Positions 17,747-26,596 of a stretch of 62,950 bases of DNA are shown in pieces. Under the pieces are notes generated by a model. That model was not told the origin of the DNA. It ran no database searches and saw only the letters and a program-made list of their open reading frames with translations. The stretch is from Paludibacteraceae bacterium (GTDB taxonomy: Bacteria > Bacteroidota > Bacteroidia > Bacteroidales > Paludibacteraceae): positions 1 to 62,950 of the forward strand of contig JAGCLW010000038.1 in NCBI GenBank assembly GCA_017646805.1. Direction: 5' to 3'. Both the position numbers and the translations under genes were made by a program. The stretch's first letter is position 1. Every line of letters begins with the position of its first letter.

Positions 17747-19840
17747 TTACGAAATATCTCTCCATCGAACAGAAGATTGTTCTCTCTTTTTGTATTCTGC
17801 ATGCAGAATAGAATTGTCTGGCAACAAAAGGTTGCAGTCCACATCCAAAATGGTTTGTACTTGATTGCGTATGATTTTTAGTAATTCAACATCTTTGTAC
17901 AAATCTGCAATTTTGAAATCGATACAATCGCCACTTTGAGCCGTTCCTTCAATATCTCCAGAGCCTCTCAATTGCATATCGACTTCAGCGATTACGAATC
18001 CATCGTTGGACGAGACCATTGTACTCATTCTTCGTTCTGCCGGATAATTCAATTTTGTAGGCGTCAAAAGAAAACAATATGATTGTTCGCCACCACGCCC
18101 GACTCGTCCTCTCAATTGATGCAGTTGCGACAAACCAAACCGTTGAGCACTTTCGATAATCATAACCGTTGCATTCGGCACATTGACTCCAACTTCAATA
18201 ACGGTCGTTGCCACCAAAATATGCGTTTCACCATTGACAAAACGAGACATTTCTCTTTCTTTGTCTTTCGGATTCATTTTCCCGTGTATCATTGATACGC
18301 TTAACGATGGCAAATGCGTTTTAACGTATTCATAACCTTGTTCAACGGCTTGAATATCATCTCCTTCGTTTCCTTCAATCATCGGATAAACGATATAAGC
18401 TTGTCGTCCTTTGTCTGCTTCTTTTTTTATGAAACGCAACAACGCATCTCGTTCGCTCTCCACACGATGTTCGGTTTTGATTGGTTGTCGTCCGGCGGGA
18501 AGTTCGTCAATGATAGAAACATCTAAATCGCCGTATATTGTCATTGCCAACGTTCGAGGAATGGGTGTGGCAGTCATAACTAAAATATGCGGAGGAACCG
18601 TATTTTTTCGCCACAATCGAGATCTTTGTTCAACACCAAAACGATGTTGTTCGTCAATAATTACCATTCCTAAATTATTAAATTGAACGGTATCTTCAAT
18701 CAAAGCATGAGTTCCAATAAGTATATCGATTTTTCCGAGAGATAAATTTTCCAATAATACATCTCGTTGTTTTTTCGTTGTACTTCCGGTAAGTAATCCT
18801 ATTTTTATATCTATTTTTTTCATCATCTCCGAAATACTTAAAAAATGTTGTTGTGCAAGAATTTCGGTGGGAGCCATCAAGCAAGATTGAAAACCATTGT
18901 CTTTTGCCAAAAGCATTACCATGAGAGCGACAAGCGTTTTTCCGCTACCAACATCTCCTTGAATAAGACGATTCATTTGTTTTCCGGAAGATATGTCTTC
19001 TTTTATTTCTCGAATAACACGTTGTTGAGCATTCGTCAAAGAAAAAGGAAGATGTTTTTGATAAAAATCCATAAATAACGTTCCGACTTTTGACATCAAG
19101 TGTCCAACGCCATTTTCTTTGATTGATTTTGCTCGTTTTAATACGATGAGTTGGTTGTAAAACAATTCTTCAAATTTTAATCTATAACGAGCTTGCTCAA
19201 GATCAAACGCATCTTTTGGAAAATGAATGGCACGAATTGCTTCTACAAGCGAATATAATTTATAATAAGAAATAATATATTGTGGCAAAGTTTCGATGAT
19301 TTCATTCTTTGTCAATTGCCATGCGTGATAAATAATGTTTCTCATTCCTGCCGAATTGAGAAACATTCGTTTCATTCCTGCCGACGTGTTGTAATGAGAT
19401 TCTTGTCCAACACAAAGTTTGAGTGTTTCCGGAGTGTATGGTTTAATTTCCGGATGAGAAATCGAATAATGCCCGTTGAAAACTGAAATTCGTCCATAAA
19501 CAAGATATTCCTTCCCTTCTTGTATTTTGTTTTTAGCATAATTCACTCCGGAAAACCAAACCAATTCAATACTTGCATATCCATCAACCAACTGAGCCGA
19601 AAGGCGAGTTTTTCTGCCACTTCCAATAGTTTGAATATTTTTAATCGTTCCCTTTGTTTGCAAATGAGTAATTCCGGATTTTACTTCAGATAAAGAATAA
19701 ATTTTGCTACGATCAACATATTTGTATGGATAATAGCAAAGCAAATCCCACACTGTATGAATATTCAGTGCTTTTTTGATAACTTTGGTTTTCTTCTCAC
19801 CAAGTCCCGGAAGATGGATAATGTCAGTGTTTGGGAGCAT
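17747..19840 (-). CDS. recG: ATP-dependent DNA helicase RecG
   Basis: Branch-migrating helicase that reverses stalled forks and remodels Holliday junctions. The N-terminal wedge/OB region comes first (LPGLGEKKTKVIKKALNI, then an OB strand set near residues 60-120). It is followed by the SF2 helicase motifs: Walker A IQGDVGSGKT, DEQHRFG, TATPIPRTLA, then ATTVIEVGVNVPNA and QLRGRVGRG. The length of about 697 residues is normal. I chose the ATG at 19840; a TTG at 19852 would overlap recO by eight bases. The recO-recG order suggests a shared repair operon from the promoter near 20611. Confidence 0.95.
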   Translation of the reverse strand: MLPNTDIIHLPGLGEKKTKVIKKALNIHTVWDLLCYYPYKYVDRSKIYSLSEVKSGITHLQTKGTIKNIQTIGSGRKTRLSAQLVDGYASIELVWFSGVNYAKNKIQEGKEYLVYGRISVFNGHYSISHPEIKPYTPETLKLCVGQESHYNTSAGMKRMFLNSAGMRNIIYHAWQLTKNEIIETLPQYIISYYKLYSLVEAIRAIHFPKDAFDLEQARYRLKFEELFYNQLIVLKRAKSIKENGVGHLMSKVGTLFMDFYQKHLPFSLTNAQQRVIREIKEDISSGKQMNRLIQGDVGSGKTLVALMVMLLAKDNGFQSCLMAPTEILAQQHFLSISEMMKKIDIKIGLLTGSTTKKQRDVLLENLSLGKIDILIGTHALIEDTVQFNNLGMVIIDEQHRFGVEQRSRLWRKNTVPPHILVMTATPIPRTLAMTIYGDLDVSIIDELPAGRQPIKTEHRVESERDALLRFIKKEADKGRQAYIVYPMIEGNEGDDIQAVEQGYEYVKTHLPSLSVSMIHGKMNPKDKEREMSRFVNGETHILVATTVIEVGVNVPNATVMIIESAQRFGLSQLHQLRGRVGRGGEQSYCFLLTPTKLNYPAERRMSTMVSSNDGFVIAEVDMQLRGSGDIEGTAQSGDCIDFKIADLYKDVELLKIIRNQVQTILDVDCNLLLPDNSILHAEYKKREQSSVRWRDIS

Positions 19841-19844
19841 TGCG

Positions 19845-20582
19845 TTAATCAAATAATTGAATCAAAATATCTAACGATTTTAAACGAGAAAATCCGGCAA
19901 TATGAATGGAGAAATACTCGATAAAATGATACAAAATAAGTTGTTTCGTTTCTCTCGAAAAAGAAAGTTTGTTCAACTCGTTTTTATCAATTGCAGAAAG
20001 AATTGAATAAAACAAAAAAGAATCATTTGCATTTAACAAACGACCATTGGGCGAAACGTTTTTATAAAATGCACCTTCTTCAAGATCAAAAAAACTACCT
20101 TCTTCATACGTTTCTATTCGAGGGAAAAATCCCAATTCTTTGGAAAATCCGGCAAGAAAAAGAAAATGAAACAAAGCCAACTCTTTGTTGTAATCTTCAA
20201 TTTCATCGAGATATATAATTGATTTTTCTAAAAAAGAAAACAACGATTCATCGGTTTGTCTTTCTTTGATCGAACGATAAACGATTTCGGTCATAAACAA
20301 AGACAAGGCACTTCGTATTGGAGAAAAAGGAATTTGCTGAAAAATATAATACGGAACCAATTCTTCGTATCGATGAATATCTTTTTTTTCTTGAAAATTA
20401 AACGTCAAATTAAACAAAGAAAATGGCGTTAAAAGCGACATTTTTAAATCAGAATTTTTACGATGAAGATTATTTGCCACAATCGAAACTCGTCCAAAAT
20501 CCTTCGTATAAAGATGAATCACAACCTTGTTTCCGCTCAGTCGTGTAGTGTGTAAAAATATAGCTTTTGTCGTTGTCAGCAT
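19845..20582 (-). CDS. recO: DNA repair protein RecO (no zinc-binding cysteines)
   Basis: RecO helps load RecA on SSB-coated DNA in the RecFOR pathway. The 245-residue protein begins with the RecO N-terminal OB-fold pattern (TTTKAIFLHTTRLSGNKVVIHLYTKDFGRVSIVANNLHRK). The C-terminal part is helical. There is no cysteine in the whole protein, so the zinc finger found in some RecO proteins is absent. It is followed at once by recG. A -7 box (complement of 20611-20618) precedes it. Confidence 0.85.
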   Translation of the reverse strand: MLTTTKAIFLHTTRLSGNKVVIHLYTKDFGRVSIVANNLHRKNSDLKMSLLTPFSLFNLTFNFQEKKDIHRYEELVPYYIFQQIPFSPIRSALSLFMTEIVYRSIKERQTDESLFSFLEKSIIYLDEIEDYNKELALFHFLFLAGFSKELGFFPRIETYEEGSFFDLEEGAFYKNVSPNGRLLNANDSFLFYSILSAIDKNELNKLSFSRETKQLILYHFIEYFSIHIAGFSRLKSLDILIQLFD

Positions 20583-20610
20583 GTATATTTTGATTCAATG
20601 TTGCTCTCTG

Positions 20611-20618
20611 CAAAAATA
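20611..20618 (-). promoter_or_regulatory. Bacteroidota -7 box for recO-recG
   Basis: The complement reads TATTTTTG (TAnnTTTG), 28 bases upstream of the recO ATG. It is back-to-back with the plus-strand box at 20651. Confidence 0.5.
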
Positions 20619-20650
20619 AGGCTTTTTTTCATTTATAAGCATAAATTTTG

Positions 20651-20658
20651 TATCTTTG
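20651..20658 (+). promoter_or_regulatory. Bacteroidota -7 box for the DUF4254-GT9-thiL run
   Basis: TATCTTTG is an exact TAnnTTTG, 50 bases before the ATG at 20709. Confidence 0.6.
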
Positions 20659-20708
20659 CGAGCATTTATTGGGAAAATAAATATTGAATATTTAAATCTA
20701 TTTTTGGA

Positions 20709-21314
20709 ATGAATAATTTTGCAGAACAAGCGAATGCAATTTTTGATCGTTGCATTGTTGATTATCATGTAACAGATTACGTTGACGCAGAAAGGAATAA
20801 TCCTTTTGATCCCTCTTCAATCGATGGAATTTTGTATGTAAAAAATTGGATTGATACAGTACAATGGCATCTTGAAGATATTATCCGAAATCCGGAAATT
20901 GATCCCAAAGAAGCTCTTGTCATCAAACGTCGTATCGACAAATCAAATCAAGATCGCACAGATCTTGTAGAAGTAATCGATAGTTATTTTCTTGATAAAT
21001 ATCAAAACATCAAACCTCTACCCAATGCAGTTATAAACACGGAAACTCCGGCTTGGGCTATTGATCGACTATCTATTTTGGCATTAAAAATTTATCACAT
21101 GCAAAAAGAAGTCGAAAGAACCGATGCTTCGAAAGAACACAAAAATGCGTGTCAAAAAAAATTAGCTGTTTTATTGGAACAACGAGAAGATCTTTCGTCT
21201 GCAATCAATCAACTTTTTTCCGATATTGAAGCCGGTCGTCGATACATGAAAGTGTACAAACAAATGAAAATGTATAACGATCCTTCGCTCAATCCGATCC
21301 TTTACAAAAAATAA
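20709..21314 (+). CDS. DUF4254 domain protein
   Basis: The 201-residue protein lacks a signal peptide and is rich in charged helices. It matches, by recall, DUF4254, a Bacteroidota family of unknown activity. Typical segments include NPFDPSSIDGILYVKNWIDTVQWHLEDIIRNP and the helical stretch ending IEAGRRYMKVYKQMKMYNDP. It lies 6 bases before the family 9 glycosyltransferase, a pairing I recall elsewhere in the phylum. This suggests an accessory role in lipopolysaccharide core or glycan assembly, which is an inference from context. Confidence 0.75.
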   Translation: MNNFAEQANAIFDRCIVDYHVTDYVDAERNNPFDPSSIDGILYVKNWIDTVQWHLEDIIRNPEIDPKEALVIKRRIDKSNQDRTDLVEVIDSYFLDKYQNIKPLPNAVINTETPAWAIDRLSILALKIYHMQKEVERTDASKEHKNACQKKLAVLLEQREDLSSAINQLFSDIEAGRRYMKVYKQMKMYNDPSLNPILYKK

Positions 21315-21320
21315 AACCAC

Positions 21321-22385
21321 ATGGCGAAACCAAAAAAAAATAGAATCGTTGTTTTTCGCACTTCTGCAATGGGAGATGTAGCAATGACTGTTCCGGTATT
21401 GCATAGTCTTCAAAAAGCATATCCCGAAATTGAAATCATCATAGTCACCTCGCCTGGATTTGATGCCATGTTTGAACAATTGCGAGGTGTAAAAATCGTA
21501 CATTTTGATACGAAAGAAACATATAAAGGTTTTTGGGGTTGCATCAAAATGTTTCGCAAACTAAAAAATTATTACAAACCAAATTATATTGCAGATTTAC
21601 ACAACGTCATTCGAACAAAAATAATTTGCACTTTGTTTCGTTTATCTTCCCGTGTCCGAATTGTACAAATAGACAAAGGAAGAAGCGAGAAAAAAGATTT
21701 GATAAAAAAAGGAGCAATCAATTATCGCCACTCGCTGAAAAATAGCGTTGTACGTTACCAAGAAGTATTTCAAAAATTAGGATTTCCATTCGAACTTGAT
21801 TTTCAATCTATTTATGACAAAAAACCACCGTTGCCATTAGTCTTAAGACAACGTTTGGATTTAAAACGACAAGAAGAAAAATGGGTCGGAATTGCCCCAT
21901 TTGCTCGTCATAGGGGAAAAATTTATCCGATCAAAAAAATGCGAGAAGTAGTTGAAGCATTAAACGAAAAAGGAATTCGAGTCTTTTTGTTTGGACATGG
22001 AAGAAGAGAAAAACAAGTGATGGATTTATGGACCGAAAAATATACCTATTGCGAACGATTATCTTCACGTTCACATTTATCCGAAGAATTGATGTTAATG
22101 GCCAATTTAGACTGCATGCTTTCGATGGATTCGGCAAATATGCACTTAGCATCATTGGTTGGGACAAAAGTAATTTCAGTTTGGGGAGCAACTCACCCAA
22201 ACATGGGTTTTCTTGGTTATGATCAAAAACAAGAAAATTGCATCGGTCTTGATTTACCTTGTCGTCCATGTTCTATCTATGGAAAAAAAACTTGCAAATA
22301 CAAACATTACGATTGTTTGTATAAAATCGAACCCAATGTAATTATCAATAAAATTTTAAACGAAATTTCCTTTAATGAGAACTGA
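21321..22385 (+). CDS. Glycosyltransferase family 9 (heptosyltransferase-like)
   Basis: The 354-residue GT-B enzyme resembles the ADP-heptose:LPS heptosyltransferase family. The N-terminal Rossmann start FRTSAMGDVAMTVPVLHSL carries the glycine-bearing loop near the membrane side. The C-terminal donor-binding domain contains the ANLDCMLSMDSANMHLASLVGTKVISVWGATHP region, with the family Asp and His. A Cys-rich tail (DLPCRPCSIYGKKTCKYKHYDCL) is also typical. It probably adds a sugar to the LPS core on the inner face of the inner membrane. It overlaps thiL by 11 bases. Confidence 0.85.
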   Translation: MAKPKKNRIVVFRTSAMGDVAMTVPVLHSLQKAYPEIEIIIVTSPGFDAMFEQLRGVKIVHFDTKETYKGFWGCIKMFRKLKNYYKPNYIADLHNVIRTKIICTLFRLSSRVRIVQIDKGRSEKKDLIKKGAINYRHSLKNSVVRYQEVFQKLGFPFELDFQSIYDKKPPLPLVLRQRLDLKRQEEKWVGIAPFARHRGKIYPIKKMREVVEALNEKGIRVFLFGHGRREKQVMDLWTEKYTYCERLSSRSHLSEELMLMANLDCMLSMDSANMHLASLVGTKVISVWGATHPNMGFLGYDQKQENCIGLDLPCRPCSIYGKKTCKYKHYDCLYKIEPNVIINKILNEISFNEN

Positions 22386-23403
22386 AATTGCAAAATTAGG
22401 CGAATTTGGTCTTATCAATCATTTGACAAAAGATATAAAATTTCATAATTCTTCTTCCCTATTAGGAGTCGGAGATGATGCCGCAATATTGGATTTTTGT
22501 GGAAAACAAACGATCGTTACGACAGATTTGTTATTGGAAGGCATTCATTTTGATTTAACCTATGTTCCTCTTACTCATCTTGGTTATAAATCGGCAATAG
22601 TCAATTTTTCGGACATTTATGCGATGAATGCACGTCCGACACAAATAACTGTTTCGATCGGCGTTTCAAAACGTTTTTCGGTCGAAGACTTAGAAGACTT
22701 ATACGCCGGAATTCGTTTAGCTTGCGATCGGCATGGTGTTGATCTTGTGGGCGGAGACACCTCTGCTTCCATGACGGGATTATGTATTTCGATCACATGT
22801 ATTGGCGAAGGAGAAAACGGAAAAATTGTAAAACGAAGCGGAGCAAAAGAAAACGATCTCATTTGTGTATCGGGAGATCTCGGTGCAGCTTATATGGGAT
22901 TACAATTATTAGAAAGAGAAAAAGCAGTTTTTGCGGGAATGAAAGAAGAAGATATCCAACCGGATTTTGCAGGAAAAGAATATTTAATAGAAAGACAATT
23001 AAAACCGGAAGCCCGAAAAGACATTATTGAATTATTGGCAACAAAAGGAATTATTCCAACATCAATGATGGATATTTCGGACGGATTATCTTCTGAGTTG
23101 ATACACATCTGTAAAGCAAGCAATTGTGGCTGTCGTGTTTTTGAAGAACACATTCCGATCGACTATCAAACGGCTTTGTTGGCAGAAGAATTCAACATGA
23201 GTCTTACAACTTGTGCGATGAATGGCGGAGAAGATTACGAATTGTTGTTTACCGTTCCACTCGAACTTCATGAATTAGTCTCTAAATTGGAAGGAATTCG
23301 AATAATTGGACATATTACCAAACCAGAATTAGGAATGAATTTAGTCACCAGAGATGGTGTAGAAGTTGCGTTAAAAGCACAAGGATTTCAACACGAAATG
23401 TAA
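22375..23403 (+). CDS. thiL: Thiamine-monophosphate kinase
   Basis: ThiL phosphorylates thiamine monophosphate to the active cofactor thiamine diphosphate. The 342-residue protein shows the AIRS-kinase pattern: GVGDDAAIL (about residues 31-39), TTDLLLEGIHFD, NFSDIYAMNARP, and the GGDTSAS metal-binding segment. The C-terminal ATP-binding part includes MDISDGLSSELIHI and MNGGEDYELLF. Length and motifs are normal. Its ATG lies inside the end of the glycosyltransferase gene, so expression is coupled to that operon rather than to thiamine genes. No TPP riboswitch is present. Confidence 0.93.
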   Translation: MRTEIAKLGEFGLINHLTKDIKFHNSSSLLGVGDDAAILDFCGKQTIVTTDLLLEGIHFDLTYVPLTHLGYKSAIVNFSDIYAMNARPTQITVSIGVSKRFSVEDLEDLYAGIRLACDRHGVDLVGGDTSASMTGLCISITCIGEGENGKIVKRSGAKENDLICVSGDLGAAYMGLQLLEREKAVFAGMKEEDIQPDFAGKEYLIERQLKPEARKDIIELLATKGIIPTSMMDISDGLSSELIHICKASNCGCRVFEEHIPIDYQTALLAEEFNMSLTTCAMNGGEDYELLFTVPLELHELVSKLEGIRIIGHITKPELGMNLVTRDGVEVALKAQGFQHEM

Positions 23404-23425
23404 AAAACAAAAAATAATATAAAAT

Positions 23426-23872
23426 ATGAATTTGCGAGAAAAAACGATTGCCATTTGTTGCGATCATGCAGGTTATGATTTAAAACTAAAAGTAATAGAA
23501 CAACTACAAACTGCCGGAGCAAAAATTATTGATTGCGGAACGAATTCAACGGCATCTTGCGATTATCCGGATTATGCTCATCCTATGGCAGAAAATGTAG
23601 AATCGGGGAAAGCAGATATGGGAGTTTGTATTTGTGGAAGTGGAAATGGAATATCGATGACGGCAAACAAACATCAAGGCGTGAGAGCCGCTTTGTGTTG
23701 GCAAGTAGAAATAGCAAAACTTGCCCGCCAACACAACAATGCAAATGTACTTGGATTGCCGGCACGATTTATCTCCGAAGAATTGGCAACCGAAATCGTA
23801 GAAGCCTTTTTTTCAACTGATTTTGAAGGCGGACGACACGAAGCAAGAGTAAATAAAATTGCCATAAAATAA
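23426..23872 (+). CDS. rpiB: Ribose-5-phosphate isomerase B
   Basis: Interconverts ribose 5-phosphate and ribulose 5-phosphate in the pentose phosphate pathway. The 148-residue protein has CDHAGYDLKLKV at the N-terminus, DCGTNSTASCDYPDYAHPMAE (substrate-binding) and the GSGNGISMTANK phosphate loop preceded by the catalytic Cys (ICGSG). Length is normal for the RpiB/LacAB family. It follows thiL by 22 bases and probably belongs to the same transcript. Confidence 0.95.
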   Translation: MNLREKTIAICCDHAGYDLKLKVIEQLQTAGAKIIDCGTNSTASCDYPDYAHPMAENVESGKADMGVCICGSGNGISMTANKHQGVRAALCWQVEIAKLARQHNNANVLGLPARFISEELATEIVEAFFSTDFEGGRHEARVNKIAIK

Positions 23873-23992
23873 AGAAAAAAACATAAAAACAAAGCAAAGA
23901 AATATCTTTTCAAAAAACTGGTTTTTATTGGTATGATTTTTGATAAATTTCAAAAACGTAAAAAATTATAATAACAATCTAAAAATTTATTT

Positions 23993-24592
23993 ATGAAAAC
24001 ATTAAAATCAATCGCTTTAGCCGCCGTAATCATGTTGTCGGCCGGAGCTTTCGCTCAAACAGTTGTTTTTGAAGAAAATTTCCAAACATTCAAAGAAGAA
24101 GGTTTTAGAAATGGAAGTGATACACTCCCTTGCCCAAAGAAAAAAGTGCATTCAAAAGCCAACTTCAAAGTAACAAAAATGTATGATGGAACAAAAATCA
24201 CTTACTCTTTTATGAAAGCCGGAGTTGCTCCAACTTGTGATTCTAAAAAATCGCCTTCTAATGTTTCTACAGGACTTGTTCGTGTTAGAAAAGATGGCGG
24301 AGAATTTACAATCAACAACATTCCTGAAGTTGGTTCAATCATTGTAGAAGCTTCTGCTACCGGAGACGTTCGCGGATATGCTCTTATGAAATCAGTTGAT
24401 GGTGGTGCTTGGACAAAAGTTGGTGAATACATCGGTGCAAAATCCGAAGGACAAGATGCTCAATACGGATTTGTAAACACAATCGCAATCAACGAAAAAA
24501 ATGTTTCGCTTAAATTTGTGCCTTGCATGGGTGGAAAAGACGAACAAGAATTGCGTGAATTTTGCATTCATGCAGTAAAAGTGATGAAATAA
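23993..24592 (+). CDS. Secreted protein of unknown function
   Basis: I do not recognise this 199-residue protein. A clear signal peptide (KSIALAAVIMLSAGAFAQ) is followed by VVFEENFQTF, a start seen in secreted beta-sandwich proteins of Bacteroidota that precede T9SS tails. Here no sorting domain follows. The body is beta-rich (GEFTINNIPEVGSIIVEASATG) and has four cysteines in the mature part, which could form disulfides. Codon use is smoother and less AT-biased than in neighbours, hinting at high expression. It stands alone, with a 120-bp leader and a terminator behind it. Confidence 0.75.
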   Translation: MKTLKSIALAAVIMLSAGAFAQTVVFEENFQTFKEEGFRNGSDTLPCPKKKVHSKANFKVTKMYDGTKITYSFMKAGVAPTCDSKKSPSNVSTGLVRVRKDGGEFTINNIPEVGSIIVEASATGDVRGYALMKSVDGGAWTKVGEYIGAKSEGQDAQYGFVNTIAINEKNVSLKFVPCMGGKDEQELREFCIHAVKVMK

Positions 24593-24618
24593 TTTGTACA
24601 AATGTTGAAATAGAAAAA

Positions 24619-24664
24619 AACCACGAATTGATCGAATTTTTCTTTCAGTTCGTGGTCTTTTTCT
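24619..24664 (+). terminator. Rho-independent terminator after the secreted protein
   Basis: Stem ACCACGAA / TTCGTGGT (24620-24628 with 24649-24656) around a 20-nt loop, followed by CTTTTTC. Confidence 0.75.
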
Positions 24665-24686
24665 TGAAACAAAATAAATAAAAAAG

Positions 24687-25082
24687 ATGAAAAAATATCA
24701 ATTTATTCACGAAGACAAAGTAAGAGATTATGAATGCGATTTGCAAGGAATTGTAAATAATGCTAATTATCAACACTATTTGGAACACACACGACACGAA
24801 TTTTTAGTGTCGCAAAATCTTTCATTTGCCCAATTGCATGACAAAGGAACCGATGCCGTTGTAGCTCGAGTAAGTATCGATTATAAACAATCATTGAGAC
24901 CGGGCGATATCTATCTGTCGTGTCTTAATGTAAAAAAAGAAGGAATTAAATATGTTTTTCATCAAGACATTTATCGTAAGGAAGACGAAAAACTTTGCAT
25001 TCGAGCAAAAATCGAAACCGTGACGGTCATCAATGGAAAACTTTCTTCTTGTCCCGAATTTGATGCTATTCTTTGCGAATAG
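24687..25082 (+). CDS. Acyl-CoA thioesterase, hotdog fold (YbgC/FadM-like)
   Basis: The 131-residue single hotdog-domain protein resembles the 4-hydroxybenzoyl-CoA thioesterase/YbgC group. The active-site segment is VRDYECDLQGIVNNANYQHYLEHTRHEFL (about residues 10-38), where the family catalytic Asp (ECDLQGIV) and the NYxxYLE helix are seen. It hydrolyses a short or medium acyl-CoA; the substrate cannot be told from sequence. It is a single gene between two terminators. Confidence 0.85.
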   Translation: MKKYQFIHEDKVRDYECDLQGIVNNANYQHYLEHTRHEFLVSQNLSFAQLHDKGTDAVVARVSIDYKQSLRPGDIYLSCLNVKKEGIKYVFHQDIYRKEDEKLCIRAKIETVTVINGKLSSCPEFDAILCE

Positions 25083-25103
25083 GTGAAAATAGACGGATAA
25101 TCA

Positions 25104-25147
25104 CAAAAAAAAGACTTGTATTTGTAAATAAATACAAGTCTTTTTTT
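25104..25147. terminator. Bidirectional Rho-independent terminator
   Basis: Stem GACTTGTATTT / AAATACAAGTC (25113-25123 with 25130-25140), flanked by nine A and seven T, between the converging thioesterase and folE genes. Confidence 0.9.
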
Positions 25148-25222
25148 ATACGCACGATTGCTGATTTACAAAATATCAAAGAAGATAAATTTCTGAGACG
25201 AATTAAAATCAAATCATCGCTT

Positions 25223-25807
25223 TTATTTAATCAAATTCATGAATTCTTCTCGTGTTTTTTCACGCTCAAAAGCACCGGTAAAATCACTTGTCGTCGTGAT
25301 TGAATTTTGTTTTTCTACTCCACGCATTTGCATGCACATGTGTTGTGCTTCTACGACAACCATCACTCCTTTTGGCGAAAGCGTTTGATGAATACACTCT
25401 TTAATTTGTGTCGTAAATCGCTCTTGCACTTGCAAGCGACGAGCGAAAGTCTCTACAACTCTGGCAATTTTGCTCAATCCGGTGATGGTTCCGTTTGGAA
25501 TATATGCTACATGCACTTTCCCGAAAAAAGGCAACATATGATGTTCGCAAAGGGAATAAAAATTTATATCTTTGACGATAACCATTTGGTCATAATCTTC
25601 TTTAAACATCGCACTGCGAATAATTTCGGAAGGATCAACCTCATATCCTCGCGTAAAAAATTCCATTGCTTTTGCCACTCGAATCGGTGTTTTTAACAAT
25701 CCCTCACGATCAACATCTTCACCCAAAAGTCGAAGAATTTCTTTATAATGATCTGCTAATTGTTCCGTTTTCTCCGTAATAATTTCGGACTTATTAAGAT
25801 CGTACAT
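25223..25807 (-). CDS. folE: GTP cyclohydrolase I
   Basis: First enzyme of tetrahydrofolate synthesis, converting GTP to dihydroneopterin triphosphate. The 194-residue protein carries the zinc and active-site segments [18 protein letters not shown] and [12 protein letters not shown], and the [12 protein letters not shown] block. This is the canonical type IA enzyme. It is downstream of the SPOR gene (21 bases apart) and ends near the terminator shared with the thioesterase gene. Confidence 0.96.
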   Translation of the reverse strand: MYDLNKSEIITEKTEQLADHYKEILRLLGEDVDREGLLKTPIRVAKAMEFFTRGYEVDPSEIIRSAMFKEDYDQMVIVKDINFYSLCEHHMLPFFGKVHVAYIPNGTITGLSKIARVVETFARRLQVQERFTTQIKECIHQTLSPKGVMVVVEAQHMCMQMRGVEKQNSITTTSDFTGAFEREKTREEFMNLIK

Positions 25808-25828
25808 TTTCAGTTAAATTGAAAAAAA

Positions 25829-26317
25829 TTATTTATACACTTTATCGCGAATAATAAACAATTCACGCTGATATTCAGGAAATTCTTTTTTTATCAAAAT
25901 TCTAAGTTCAAGAGCCTCTTCATTCGTTTTACAATCGCCAACTTTCACTTTCCAAAAAGGAGAATTATAAGTAACATAAACGCTCAAATCCGGATATTTG
26001 TTGTTGATATTTTCCTTGATGGCATTTGCTTTAGCCTCACTTGATGCATTGGAAGAATAAACCTGAACACGATATCCTTGAACCAAATTTTTTGAAGAAT
26101 GAGAAAATGCGTATTGAGTTTTCTCTTTTATAAGATTCTCTATTTCAATTGGTTGATTGATTATAATAACGCCTTTTTGTTTGTCGGAATTATCTTTCAG
26201 ACGAGAAAAAAAAGACTCATAAGTTTGTTCTTTCTGCTGCGTTTCCTTATTTTGTTGTGCCACAGAAAAATTGAAAGCAGAAAACATAACAAGTAAAAAA
26301 CAAGTATATTTTTTCAT
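25829..26317 (-). CDS. SPOR-domain secreted protein
   Basis: The 162-residue exported protein begins MKKYTCFLLVMFSAFNFSVA. I chose the ATG at 26317 over an in-frame TTG at 26323. A Gln/Glu-rich linker is followed by a C-terminal SPOR domain of about 75 residues (GYRVQVYSSNASSEAKANAIKENI, then FWKVKVGDCKTNEEA). SPOR domains bind denuded peptidoglycan glycan strands at division sites. The role in septation or wall remodelling is inferred from the domain. A good promoter lies just upstream. Confidence 0.85.
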   Translation of the reverse strand: MKKYTCFLLVMFSAFNFSVAQQNKETQQKEQTYESFFSRLKDNSDKQKGVIIINQPIEIENLIKEKTQYAFSHSSKNLVQGYRVQVYSSNASSEAKANAIKENINNKYPDLSVYVTYNSPFWKVKVGDCKTNEEALELRILIKKEFPEYQRELFIIRDKVYK

Positions 26318-26344
26318 GAGCAATTCATTTTAAAAATAATAAGA

Positions 26345-26374
26345 CAAAGATAAGAATTAAAAACAAAAGAACAA
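26345..26374 (-). promoter_or_regulatory. Bacteroidota promoter for the SPOR-folE run
   Basis: On the minus strand, TTG (complement of 26372-26374), 19 bases, then TATCTTTG (complement of 26345-26352), 27 bases before the ATG. Confidence 0.65.
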
Positions 26375-26437
26375 TAAGTAATATAAAAATCGGAAAAATA
26401 CACCGTATAATATTGATATTCAACAGAATACAAAAAC

Positions 26438-26453
26438 TGTTTCACGTGGAACA
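26438..26453. other. parS-like site, upstream of mnmG
   Basis: TGTTTCACGTGGAACA, a 16-bp near-palindrome that differs from the bacterial parS consensus TGTTTCACGTGAAACA at one position. ParB binds such sites and spreads as a CTP-dependent clamp during chromosome segregation. It lies in the 273-bp gap between the divergent SPOR and mnmG genes. Confidence 0.75.
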
Positions 26454-26537
26454 ATGAATTATTACGATTAAATCGGATAAAAAACAAAAAAATCGATCTA
26501 AAAAAAATGGGTTAATCGAATAAAAAAGGAAAAATAT

Positions 26538-26545
26538 TATCTTTG
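26538..26545 (+). promoter_or_regulatory. Bacteroidota -7 box for mnmG
   Basis: TATCTTTG, 51 bases before the mnmG ATG and downstream of the parS-like site. Confidence 0.6.
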
Positions 26546-26596
26546 TAGATAATTTAAAAAGGAACTCTTTAAACAAATAAAATTAACGTATAAAAG

